Assembly (NCBI GenBank): GCA_050050435.1
Contig: JASFUE010000046.1
Coordinates: 1-15,023, forward strand
DNA from: SG8-40 sp050050435
Lineage (GTDB): Bacteria; Pseudomonadota; Gammaproteobacteria; Burkholderiales; Eutrophovitaceae
DNA: 15,023 bases
Reading direction: 5' to 3'
Position 1 is the first letter of the stretch. The number at the start of each line of letters is the position of its first letter. Below, one piece after another: positions 1-6,228 of this stretch. Under the pieces are notes generated by a model. That model worked only from the letters and a program-made list of their open reading frames with translations. It was not told the DNA's origin and searched no databases. Position numbers and translations under genes: made by a program.

Positions 1-1
1 T

Positions 2-85
2 GCGATGGAAGAGGGTTTGCGCTTTGCCATTCGCGAAGGTGGGCGTACCGTTGGTGCCGGTGTTGTGGCCAAGGTGCTCGAGTAA
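2..85 (+). CDS. tuf: Elongation factor Tu, C-terminal end (partial)
   Basis: The last 27 residues and the stop of EF-Tu, the GTPase that delivers aminoacyl-tRNA to the ribosomal A site. The gene begins outside the window. The visible stretch contains RFAIREGGRTVGAGVV and ends in KVLE, the strongly conserved end of domain III of bacterial EF-Tu. Its place directly before rpsJ fits the str operon (rpsL-rpsG-fusA-tuf), which lies immediately upstream of S10 in many proteobacteria. Whether this is tufA or a second copy cannot be told from here. Confidence 0.95.
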   Translation, partial: AMEEGLRFAIREGGRTVGAGVVAKVLE

Positions 86-236
86 CAGGTGATCGAATAA
101 TCGGGTTATTGAGCCGGTCTATCGAGTATTTGCGGTCTGATTGAGTGGCCGCGACAGATTACAGACGTGGGGCGAGGGGTAAAGGGCGCGAAACCGGTGC
201 TTTTTCCGGTCTCCTCACTCCACACGGGATTTTGAG
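86..236 (+). promoter_or_regulatory. tuf-rpsJ intergenic region, possible S10 operon leader
   Basis: A 151-base gap with no credible gene. It holds an A/T-rich inverted repeat (AATAA at about 95-99, TTATT at 106-110) and a hairpin at 190-213. In the hairpin, ACCGG (193-197) pairs with CCGGT (206-210) across a T-rich loop, and two more pairs follow beyond one mismatch. In E. coli the space before rpsJ is a leader where protein L4 represses transcription and translation. The position is equivalent, but I cannot show that the L4-binding fold is conserved. I found no convincing -35/-10 pair, so read-through from tuf is also possible. Confidence 0.4.
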
Positions 237-545
237 ATGCAGAACCAGAAGATACGAATTCGACTGAAAGCGTTTGACTATCGCCTGATCGACCAGTCGG
301 CTGTTGAGATTGTCGAAACGGCCAAGCGCACCGGGGCGGTGGTCAAGGGCCCGGTCCCGTTGCCAACGCGCATTGAGCGTTTCAACCTGTTGCGCTCGCC
401 GCACGTGGACAAGTCTTCGCGCGAGCAACTGGAGATTCGTACCCATCTGCGTTTGATGGACATCATCGACCCGACGGACAAGACGGTCGATGCCTTGATG
501 AAACTCGACCTGCCCGCGGGGGTGGACGTGGAAATCAAGCTGTAG
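237..545 (+). CDS. rpsJ: 30S ribosomal protein S10 (NusE)
   Basis: Protein of 102 residues (E. coli 103) that sits in the 30S head. As NusE it also joins NusB in transcription antitermination and links NusG to the leading ribosome. The start MQNQKIRIRLKAFDYRLID is the family's N-terminus. LPTRIERFNLLRSPHVDKSSR in the middle is the conserved loop, and the end DVEIKL is typical. The ATG is preceded only by a modest GGGA (226-229), seven bases away. It is the first gene of the S10 block and is followed by a 93-base gap. Confidence 0.98.
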   Translation: MQNQKIRIRLKAFDYRLIDQSAVEIVETAKRTGAVVKGPVPLPTRIERFNLLRSPHVDKSSREQLEIRTHLRLMDIIDPTDKTVDALMKLDLPAGVDVEIKL

Positions 546-638
546 TGGCGAACGGGAGGGTTTTCTCTCCCGCGAGCAAAAAATTTGGATAACCTGGCCG
601 GCCAACTGAAGCTGGCACCTCATAAGAGGATATAAAAA
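546..638 (+). other. rpsJ-rplC intergenic region with hairpin
   Basis: A 93-base spacer. CGGGAG (553-558) and CTCCCG (567-572) form a perfect 6-bp hairpin with an 8-base T-rich loop. The bases after it are A-rich, not T-rich, so it is not a standard terminator. A perfect 10-base palindrome, TGGCCGGCCA, lies at 595-604. Its second half can instead pair with TGGC at 613-616, giving two mutually exclusive folds. The rplC ribosome binding site AGAGGA (625-630) lies outside these folds, eight bases before the ATG. Confidence 0.5.
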
Positions 639-1283
639 ATGAAATTAGGACTTGTCGGTCGCAAGGTCGGCATGACCAGGCTTTTCACTGACGCCGGCGA
701 TTCCGTGCCGGTTACGGTGCTGGACGTGTCAGACAACCGCGTGACCCAGATCAAAACCGACGAAACCGACGGCTATTGCGCCGTCCAGGTGGCGTTCGGC
801 ACACGCCGGCCCAATCGCATCAACAAGGCACAGGCCGGTCACTTTGCCAAAGCCGGTGTCGAAGGCGCGCGCGGCATGCGCGAGTTTCGTGTCAGCGCGG
901 ATCAGCTTTCCAGTCTTGAAGTGGGCGGCCAGCTCGGAGTCGATCTGTTTGAGGTCGGCCAGCTCGTCGACGTGTCCGGTACGACCAAGGGCAAAGGCTT
1001 CGCCGGTTCGATCAAGCGTCACAATTTTTCGTCGCAGCGTGCCACTCACGGCAACTCGATCTCGCACAACGCACCGGGTTCGACTGGTATGAACCAGGAC
1101 CCGGGACGGGTGTTCGCCGGCAAGCGCATGGCAGGACATCTTGGTTCGGTTCGCCGCACTGTGCAGAACCTGCAAGTCGTGCGCGTTGATCCCGAGCGCA
1201 GTCTTTTGTTGATCAGGGGCGCGGTCCCGGGCGCGGATGGCTCGGACGTTGTCGTGCTGCCCGCAGTAAAGGCGAAAGGCTGA
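639..1283 (+). CDS. rplC: 50S ribosomal protein L3
   Basis: Protein of 214 residues (E. coli 209) that binds 23S rRNA early in assembly and sends a long loop toward the peptidyl-transferase centre. The N-terminus LGLVGRKVGMTRLF, the GTTKGKGFAGSIKRHNF segment (about 114-130) and the ATHGNSISH...NQDPG...KRMAGHLG loop (about 135-169) are family hallmarks. Gln153 in GMNQDPG aligns with E. coli Gln150, the residue methylated by PrmB, so the substrate site is kept. The good AGAGGA ribosome binding site supports the ATG. rplD follows three bases after the stop. Confidence 0.98.
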   Translation: MKLGLVGRKVGMTRLFTDAGDSVPVTVLDVSDNRVTQIKTDETDGYCAVQVAFGTRRPNRINKAQAGHFAKAGVEGARGMREFRVSADQLSSLEVGGQLGVDLFEVGQLVDVSGTTKGKGFAGSIKRHNFSSQRATHGNSISHNAPGSTGMNQDPGRVFAGKRMAGHLGSVRRTVQNLQVVRVDPERSLLLIRGAVPGADGSDVVVLPAVKAKG

Positions 1284-1286
1284 TCC

Positions 1287-1907
1287 ATGGAACTGAAAAT
1301 TATCAACGACAAGGGTAAGGCCACCTCCAGCGTCGATGCGTCAGACGATCTGTTTGCGCGAGATTACAACGAGCCGCTGGTGCATCAGATTGTGACCGCC
1401 TACATGGCCAACGCTCGCAAGGGCACGCGTGCACAGAAAGCACGTGGTGACATCAACCGCTCGCATCGCAAGCCGTGGCGGCAGAAGGGCACGGGCCGTG
1501 CCCGCGCCGGTTTTGCCGGCAGCCCGATCTGGCGCGGTGGTGCCAAGGTGTTCCCGTCCAGCCCGGATGAGAATTTCAGCCACAAGATCAACCGGAAAAT
1601 GTATCGGGCCGGTATGGCGTCAATATTTTCCCAGTTGGTCCGTGAGGGTCGTCTCGCGGTGGTGGATGCGTTCAGTGTCGATGCGCCGAAGACCAAGCTG
1701 CTCGACCAGAAAGTCAAGGGTATGGGAATGAACAGTGTGTTGATCATTACTGACGCGCCCGATGAGAACCTCTACCTGTCCTCCCGTAACCTGCCGCATG
1801 TGTATGTGGTGCAACCGGGCCAGGCTGATCCGGTGAGCTTGCTGCATTTCGACAGCATCATCATTACCAAGGCGGCTGTTTCCAAAATCGAGGAGATGTT
1901 GTCATGA
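1287..1907 (+). CDS. rplD: 50S ribosomal protein L4
   Basis: Protein of 206 residues (E. coli 201). L4 binds domain I of 23S rRNA, and its extended loop lines the peptide exit tunnel with L22. In E. coli free L4 also represses the S10 operon. The loop is seen at about residues 46-80 as KGTRAQKARGD...KPWRQKGTGRARAG and SPIWRGGAKVFPS. The C-terminal globular part has FSVDAPKTKLL and ARNLPHV-like (SRNLPHV) motifs and ends EEMLS. An AAAGG (1275-1279) inside rplC serves as ribosome binding site. The stop overlaps the rplW start in an ATGA. Confidence 0.98.
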   Translation: MELKIINDKGKATSSVDASDDLFARDYNEPLVHQIVTAYMANARKGTRAQKARGDINRSHRKPWRQKGTGRARAGFAGSPIWRGGAKVFPSSPDENFSHKINRKMYRAGMASIFSQLVREGRLAVVDAFSVDAPKTKLLDQKVKGMGMNSVLIITDAPDENLYLSSRNLPHVYVVQPGQADPVSLLHFDSIIITKAAVSKIEEMLS

Positions 1908-2221
1908 AGGCGCAAACAGCCAATCAGGAAAGGCTCCTGCAGGTTTTGCTCGCGCCCGTCGTGTCGGAGAAGAGCACGTTCGTCGCCGACAAGTATGAGC
2001 AGGTTATCTTTCGTGTACTCAAGGATGCCAGCAAGCCGGAGATCAAGGCCGCGGTCGAAATGTTGTTCAAGGTCGAGGTCGAGAGCGTCCAGGTGTCGAA
2101 CGTCAAGGGCAAGAAGAAGCGTTTTGGCTCCAATCTGGGGCGACGTAGAAACTGGAAGAAGGCATATATCTGCCTCAAGCCCGGTCAGGAAATCAACTTT
2201 GCCGCAGCGGAGGCAAAATAA
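1904..2221 (+). CDS. rplW: 50S ribosomal protein L23
   Basis: Protein of 105 residues (E. coli 100) at the rim of the exit tunnel, the docking site for trigger factor, SRP and SecYEG. Visible family motifs are LLAPVVSEKST near residue 15, the FRV...ASKPEIKAAVE helix, and the VSNVKGKKKRFG loop before GRRRNWKKAYICLKPGQEI. The start overlaps the rplD stop (ATGA) and has a strong GAGGAG (1890-1895) eight bases upstream, so translational coupling to rplD is likely. Its own stop shares one base with the rplB ATG. Confidence 0.98.
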   Translation: MKAQTANQERLLQVLLAPVVSEKSTFVADKYEQVIFRVLKDASKPEIKAAVEMLFKVEVESVQVSNVKGKKKRFGSNLGRRRNWKKAYICLKPGQEINFAAAEAK

Positions 2222-3045
2222 TGGCACTGGTAAAACTGAAACCAACTTCGGCCGGTCGCCGTGGCGTGGTCAAGGTCGTTAATCCGGACCTGCACAAAGG
2301 CCGCCCGCACCAGCCGCTGGTTGAAAAGAATCCGAAGAAGGCGGGTCGTAACAGTCTCGGACACGTCACCACGCGCCATCAGGGCGGTGGACACAAGCGT
2401 CTGTACCGGGTGATCGACTTCCGGCGCAACAAGGACGGGATTGCCGCGCGCGTGGAGCGTATCGAATACGACCCGAACCGTAGCGCGAACATCGCCCTGC
2501 TGTGCTACACAGACGGCGAGCGGCGCTACATCATCGCGCCCAGGGACGTCAAAGTCGGGGACCAGTTGCTCAACGGGAGCGAGGCGCCGATCAAAGCCGG
2601 TAACTCAATGCCGCTCAGGAACATTCCTGTCGGTACTACTGTGCATTGCATCGAGCTGCGCCCGGGCAAGGGCGCGCAACTGGCTCGCTCGGCTGGTGCG
2701 TCGGTGCAGTTGCTGGCGCGCGAGGGCGCGCACGCGCAGCTTCGCATGCGTTCCGGGGAAATCCGGAAAGTGCATGTGGACTGCCGGGCCACCATCGGTG
2801 AGGTCGGCAACTCCGAACACAACCTGCGAAGCATCGGCAAGGCCGGCGCGATGCGCTGGCGTGGTGTGCGCCCGACGGTACGTGGTGTAGCGATGAACCC
2901 GGTCGATCACCCTCACGGTGGTGGCGAGGGCCGCACCGGTACCAAGCGCGATCCGGTCAGTCCGTGGGGAACATTCACCAAGGGTTTCAGAACCCGCAAG
3001 AACAAGCGTACGCAGAACATGATCGTTCGGCGTCGTTCGAAGTAA
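2221..3045 (+). CDS. rplB: 50S ribosomal protein L2
   Basis: Protein of 274 residues (E. coli 273) needed for subunit association, tRNA binding and peptidyl-transferase centre assembly. The N-terminal OB-like fold (to about 125) contains TRHQGGGHKRLYRVIDFRR. The SH3-like domain (about 126-200) follows. The C-terminal segment around residues 220-237 reads RGVAMNPVDHPHGGGEG and includes the functionally critical histidine (H230 here, His229 in E. coli numbering). The ribosome binding site GGAGG (2209-2213) lies within the end of rplW. An 18-base gap separates it from rpsS. Confidence 0.99.
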   Translation: MALVKLKPTSAGRRGVVKVVNPDLHKGRPHQPLVEKNPKKAGRNSLGHVTTRHQGGGHKRLYRVIDFRRNKDGIAARVERIEYDPNRSANIALLCYTDGERRYIIAPRDVKVGDQLLNGSEAPIKAGNSMPLRNIPVGTTVHCIELRPGKGAQLARSAGASVQLLAREGAHAQLRMRSGEIRKVHVDCRATIGEVGNSEHNLRSIGKAGAMRWRGVRPTVRGVAMNPVDHPHGGGEGRTGTKRDPVSPWGTFTKGFRTRKNKRTQNMIVRRRSK

Positions 3046-3062
3046 CCAGGGAGTAGGCGAAT

Positions 3063-3347
3063 ATGGCACGCTCAATCAAAAAAGGCCCGTTCGTGGATCT
3101 TCACCTGATGCACAAGGTGGAGGCCGCGCGCGCGTCCAACGACAAACGCCCGATCAAGACCTGGTCGCGTCGATCTACCGTGCTTCCGGATTTTGTGGGG
3201 CTCACGATCGCGGTTCACAATGGACGTCAGCACGTCCCCGTTTACGTTACCGAAAACATGGTTGGCCACAAACTTGGCGAGTTTGCGCTTACCCGCACTT
3301 TCAAGGGCCATGCGGCGGATCGCAAGGCTGTAGCCGGCAAGAAGTAA
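3063..3347 (+). CDS. rpsS: 30S ribosomal protein S19
   Basis: Protein of 94 residues (E. coli 92) in the 30S head, where it pairs with S13 near the A-site tRNA and the inter-subunit bridges. The N-terminus MARSIKKGPFVDLHLM, the KTWSRRSTVLPDFVG segment (about 38-52), HNGRQHVPVYVTENMVGHKLGEFALTRTF and the basic tail KAVAGKK are all characteristic. GGGAG at 3049-3053 lies nine bases before the ATG. The next gene, rplV, follows closely. Confidence 0.98.
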   Translation: MARSIKKGPFVDLHLMHKVEAARASNDKRPIKTWSRRSTVLPDFVGLTIAVHNGRQHVPVYVTENMVGHKLGEFALTRTFKGHAADRKAVAGKK

Positions 3348-3371
3348 CCAGAGCGCAAAGGAGTGAATGAA

Positions 3372-3713
3372 ATGCAAACCTCTGCCGTATTGCGCGGCGT
3401 AAGACTGTCTCCCCAGAAGGGCAGACTGGTCGCCGACCAGGTGCGCGGCCTGGCCGTGGACAAGGCGCTCAACATTCTCAAATTCAGCCCGAAAAAAGGC
3501 GCGCGCATCATCCAGAAGGTTGTTGAATCGGCAATCGCAAATGCCGAGCACAACGATGGAGCGGACATCGACGAGCTCAAGATCACGCGCATCCTCGTGG
3601 AGCAAGGGCCTGTGTTCAAGCGCTTCATGCCACGGGCAAAAGGCCGCGCCTCGAAAATTCTCAAGCCAACCTGCCACATCTTCGTGACAGTTGGTGACCA
3701 GTCGGAGGAGTAG
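3372..3713 (+). CDS. rplV: 50S ribosomal protein L22
   Basis: Protein of 113 residues (E. coli 110) that contacts all 23S rRNA domains. Its beta-hairpin lines the exit tunnel opposite L4. I chose ATG 3372 because AAAGGAG (3357-3363) lies eight bases upstream. An in-frame GTG at 3363 would add three residues but overlaps that ribosome binding site. Motifs: RLSPQKGRLVADQVRG near the start, ESAIANAEHNDGADID in the middle, and the tunnel loop with FKRFMPRAKGRASKILKPT followed by HIFV. The stop is two bases before rpsC. Confidence 0.97.
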   Translation: MQTSAVLRGVRLSPQKGRLVADQVRGLAVDKALNILKFSPKKGARIIQKVVESAIANAEHNDGADIDELKITRILVEQGPVFKRFMPRAKGRASKILKPTCHIFVTVGDQSEE

Positions 3714-3715
3714 GT

Positions 3716-4435
3716 ATGGGACAGAAGATCAACCCAATCGGGTTTCGCCTTGCCGTCCAGCGCAACTGGACGTCACGGTGGTATTCCAACAGCAAGGGTT
3801 TCTCGGACATGCTCCTCGAAGACATCGAGGTGCGCAAATTCCTGCGCAAGCGCTTGGCGCATGCCGCAGTTGCGCGGGTGGTAATCGAGCGCCCGGCGAA
3901 GAATGCCCGAATCACGATTCACAGCGCACGTCCAGGTGTGGTCATCGGCAAGAAAGGTGAGGACATTGAGAACCTGCGCGGCGAACTGCAAAAGCTCATG
4001 GGCGTGCCGGTGCACGTCAACATCGAGGAAGTTCGCAAACCGGAGCTCGACGCGCAGCTCATTGCCGATTCGATCGCGCAGCAGCTGGAAAAGCGCATCA
4101 TGTTCCGTCGCGCCATGAAGCGCGCCATCCAGAACGCGATGCGTCTCGGTGCGCAGGGTATCAAGATCATGAGTGCAGGGCGTCTGAACGGAATCGAGAT
4201 TGCGCGTACCGAGTGGTATCGCGAAGGCCGGGTGCCGCTTCACACGCTGCGCGCCGAAATTGATTACGGGGTTTCCGAGGCCAAGACGACTTACGGTGTC
4301 ATCGGCATCAAGGTCTGGGTCTACAAGGGCGAAGTAATGGGTCGTGGCGATCAGCCGGCTGCTCCGAGCGCCACCGATACGCCGTCCCAGAAAAAACCCA
4401 GAAGAGCAGGAGCAACCAATGCTGCAGCCAGCTAA
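3716..4435 (+). CDS. rpsC: 30S ribosomal protein S3
   Basis: Protein of 239 residues (E. coli 233) at the mRNA entry channel, with helicase-like activity alongside S4 and S5. It begins MGQKINPIGFRL. A KH domain follows, with its GxxG loop at IGKKG (77-81). The C-terminal domain includes RTEWYREGRVPLHTLRAEIDYG and GIKVWVYKGE, then GRGDQP. The last 25 or so residues are a low-complexity Ala/Ser/Thr/Lys/Arg tail that looks lineage-specific. GGAGGAG (3704-3710) is a very strong ribosome binding site five bases before the ATG. The end overlaps rplP by 17 bases. Confidence 0.98.
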   Translation: MGQKINPIGFRLAVQRNWTSRWYSNSKGFSDMLLEDIEVRKFLRKRLAHAAVARVVIERPAKNARITIHSARPGVVIGKKGEDIENLRGELQKLMGVPVHVNIEEVRKPELDAQLIADSIAQQLEKRIMFRRAMKRAIQNAMRLGAQGIKIMSAGRLNGIEIARTEWYREGRVPLHTLRAEIDYGVSEAKTTYGVIGIKVWVYKGEVMGRGDQPAAPSATDTPSQKKPRRAGATNAAAS

Positions 4436-4832
4436 AACAAAGTTCCGGAAATACCACAAGGGGCGCAACTATGGCGTTGCCACCCGTGGCGCCAAAGTCT
4501 CTTTTGGCGAATTCGGTCTCAAGGCCACTACTCGCGGGCGCCTGACTGCGCGCCAGATCGAGGCGGCGCGTCGCGCGATGACCCGCCACATCAAGCGTGG
4601 TGGCCGGATCTGGATTCGTATTTTCCCGGACAAGCCGGTATCGCAAAAGCCGGCCGAGGTTCGCATGGGGAACGGCAAGGGCAATCCGGAGTTCTGGGTC
4701 GCAGAGATCCAGCCGGGCAAGGTTCTTTACGAAATGGACGGCGTTCAGGAAGACGTTGCCCGCGAGGCGTTTCGCCTGGCTGCGGCCAAACTCCCGTTGC
4801 GCACCGTGTTCGTACAACGTCATATGGGGTGA
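4419..4832 (+). CDS. rplP: 50S ribosomal protein L16
   Basis: Protein of 137 residues (E. coli 136) that helps position the A-site tRNA acceptor arm and is needed late in 50S assembly. The start at ATG 4419 gives the family N-terminus MLQPAKTKFRKYHKGRN. An upstream in-frame ATG (4344) would only add residues read out of frame through rpsC. AGGAG (4408-4412) inside rpsC is six bases from the chosen start. FGLKATTRGRLTARQIEAARRAMTR (about 32-56) is conserved. Arg82 in VRMGNGKG matches E. coli Arg81, the site hydroxylated by RoxA (YcfD). rpmC follows after three bases. Confidence 0.98.
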   Translation: MLQPAKTKFRKYHKGRNYGVATRGAKVSFGEFGLKATTRGRLTARQIEAARRAMTRHIKRGGRIWIRIFPDKPVSQKPAEVRMGNGKGNPEFWVAEIQPGKVLYEMDGVQEDVAREAFRLAAAKLPLRTVFVQRHMG

Positions 4833-4835
4833 GCG

Positions 4836-5030
4836 ATGAAAGCCAGCGAACTCAGGAACAAGAACGAGGCAGACCTGCAAAAAGAGCTCAACGAACTGCT
4901 CAAGGCACAGTTCTCGTTGCGCATGCAGATTGCCACCCAGCAGCTGACCAAGACCAGTGAGCTTGGCAAAGTGCGCCGCGACATCGCGCGCGTGCGCACT
5001 GTTATGACAGAAAAGGCAGGTAAGGCATGA
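4836..5030 (+). CDS. rpmC: 50S ribosomal protein L29
   Basis: Small two-helix protein of 64 residues (E. coli 63) that neighbours L23 at the tunnel exit and contributes to the docking platform for SRP and trigger factor. MKASELRNKNEADLQKELNE at the start, LLKAQFSLRMQIATQQL and the final KVRRDIARVRTVM segment form the classic antiparallel coiled hairpin. There is no strong ribosome binding site. The start lies three bases after the rplP stop, so coupled translation is likely. The stop overlaps the rpsQ start in an ATGA. Confidence 0.97.
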   Translation: MKASELRNKNEADLQKELNELLKAQFSLRMQIATQQLTKTSELGKVRRDIARVRTVMTEKAGKA

Positions 5031-5299
5031 GCGAAGCGACCAATAGCGCCAACCGTCGTCGGCTCACGGGCCGGGTAGTTGGCGACAAGATGGACAAGAC
5101 CGTCACGGTGCAGGTCGACCGGATGGTTCCGCACCCCTTGTACGGAAAATTTGTGCGTCGTTCGACCAAATACCACGTGCATGACGAGGCCAACGAGTGC
5201 CACACGGGCGATACGGTGCTGATTGAAGAAGCACGGCCTTACTCGAAGACCAAGGCGTGGAAGGTTACGAAGCTGCTGGAGCGCGCAACACAGGTCTAA
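5027..5299 (+). CDS. rpsQ: 30S ribosomal protein S17
   Basis: Protein of 90 residues (E. coli 84) with an OB fold that binds 16S rRNA early in assembly. The hallmark LTGRVVGDKMDKTVTVQVDR starts at about residue 13. HPLYGKFVRRSTKYHVHDE and GDTVLIEEARPYSKTKAWKV follow. The first 12 residues are a short variable extension compared with E. coli. This is the last gene of the S10 block. A 220-base gap follows, unlike the tight spacing before it. Confidence 0.97.
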   Translation: MSEATNSANRRRLTGRVVGDKMDKTVTVQVDRMVPHPLYGKFVRRSTKYHVHDEANECHTGDTVLIEEARPYSKTKAWKVTKLLERATQV

Positions 5300-5519
5300 C
5301 CTCTTGCAGCGATAGGCAAATACACGTAACATCGGTCGTTTTTATCCGGCGGCGCCTGGACGGCTCAAAAGCCGCCGCCAAACCGTCACGGATTCCCGGC
5401 AGTCCGGGACGAATCTCCGGAACAACTGACGACCGGAATAATTGACCCGAACGGGTCCCAAAACTGGTTCGCCGTAAGCCTGACGACATGGCGGACAAAG
5501 TTGGAGCGAGGTTAACTAT
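5300..5519 (+). other. S10-spc intergenic region with hairpins
   Basis: This 220-base gap is the longest break between genes inside the cluster and contains no credible gene. Hairpins seen: CGGCT (5361-5365) with AGCCG (5370-5374) across a CAAA loop, and as an alternative fold CGGCGGC (5347-5353) with GCCGCCG (5371-5377). TCCCGG (5394-5399) pairs with CCGGGA (5404-5409) across a four-base loop. GACCCG (5444-5449) pairs with CGGGTC (5452-5457). None is followed by a T tract, so no intrinsic terminator is apparent. The region is best read as a structured spc operon leader or a processing region. Confidence 0.5.
5304..5332 (+). promoter_or_regulatory. Candidate sigma-70 promoter for the spc block
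   Basis: TTGCAG (5304-5309) and TAACAT (5327-5332) are separated by 17 bases, the ideal sigma-70 spacing. They match the consensus at 3 of 6 and 4 of 6 positions. The site lies just after the rpsQ stop, where the E. coli spc promoter is also found relative to its neighbours. Initiation here would give a leader of about 180 bases before rplN. The match is moderate and comes only from inspection. Confidence 0.35.
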
Positions 5520-5888
5520 ATGATTCAAATGCAGTCTCGGCTAAAAGTGGCCGATAACACGGGTGCCCGCTCGGTCATGTGCATCAAGGTGCTGGGCGGT
5601 TCAAAGCGCCGTTACGCCGGGGTCGGCGACATTATCAAGGTTAGCGTCAAGGACGCAGCACCGCGCGGCCGGGTCAAGAAAGGTGAGGTCTACAACGCGG
5701 TCGTCGTCCGCACTGCCAGCGGCGTGCGCCGTCAGGACGGTTCGCGGATCAAATTCGACTCCAACGCAGCAGTGCTGCTCAACAACAAGCTCGAGCCGAT
5801 CGGGACGCGGATTTTCGGGCCGGTGACGCGCGAACTTCGAACCGAGCGGTTCATGAAGATCGTATCTCTGGCGCCCGAGGTTCTCTGA
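5520..5888 (+). CDS. rplN: 50S ribosomal protein L14
   Basis: Protein of 122 residues (E. coli 123) on the subunit interface, forming bridges to 16S rRNA and the binding site for the silencing factor RsfS. It begins MIQMQSRLKVADNTGARSVM. The middle has KVLGGSKRRYAGVGDII, then RGRVKKGEVYNAVVVRT and the GSRIKFDSNAAVLLN segment, and it ends IVSLAPEVL. A GAGG at 5508-5511 lies eight bases before the ATG. It is the first gene of the spc block, downstream of the long structured gap. Confidence 0.98.
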   Translation: MIQMQSRLKVADNTGARSVMCIKVLGGSKRRYAGVGDIIKVSVKDAAPRGRVKKGEVYNAVVVRTASGVRRQDGSRIKFDSNAAVLLNNKLEPIGTRIFGPVTRELRTERFMKIVSLAPEVL

Positions 5889-5901
5889 GGAGTTTGAAGA
5901 A

Positions 5902-6219
5902 ATGCGCAAGATTCGCAAGGGTGATCAGGTCGTTATCCGCACCGGGAAGGATCGCGGCAAGCGGGGCACCGTATTGCGCCTGGTCGGTGAAGACCGGGTT
6001 GTGGTCGAAGGTGCCAACCGTGCGAAAAAGCACGAAAAGCCCAATCCGATGAAAGGCACGACAGGGGGAATTGTGGACATGGAAATGCCGATCCATATAT
6101 CCAATGTCGCGGTCTTTAACCCCGCTACCCAGAAAGCTGACCGCGTGCGCATCAAGACGCTCGATGATGGCCGCAGGGTGCGGGTGTTCCGTGCCAACGG
6201 CGAAATGCTGGACGCATAA
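5902..6219 (+). CDS. rplX: 50S ribosomal protein L24
   Basis: Protein of 105 residues (E. coli 104), one of the two initiators of 50S assembly. It has a KOW motif at the N-terminus (KGDQVVIRTGKDRGKRGTVL, about residues 6-25). VVEGANRAKKHEKPNP and the GGIVDMEMPIHISNVAVFNP stretch follow, as in other L24 proteins. GAGGAG (5887-5892), overlapping the rplN stop region, is nine bases before the ATG. The rplE start is nine bases after the stop. Confidence 0.98.
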   Translation: MRKIRKGDQVVIRTGKDRGKRGTVLRLVGEDRVVVEGANRAKKHEKPNPMKGTTGGIVDMEMPIHISNVAVFNPATQKADRVRIKTLDDGRRVRVFRANGEMLDA

Positions 6220-6228
6220 GAGGAAACA

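Noticed and set aside
3072..3677. Antisense open frame of about 200 codons opposite rpsS and rplV
   Set aside because: No recognisable domains, and it covers two clear ribosomal protein genes on the other strand. Typical of high-GC shadow frames.
4344..4418. Upstream ATG extending rplP by 25 residues
   Set aside because: The added part is a shadow of the rpsC tail. ATG 4419 has a good ribosome binding site and the family start MLQP.
5257..5445. Small open frame from within rpsQ into the S10-spc gap
   Set aside because: It starts inside rpsQ in another frame, has no ribosome binding site and resembles no known protein.
5442..5470. TTGACC as a -35 element for the spc operon
   Set aside because: A good -35 match, but no acceptable -10 at 16-18 bases (TGGTTC at 17). 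It is also part of a GACCCG/CGGGTC hairpin.
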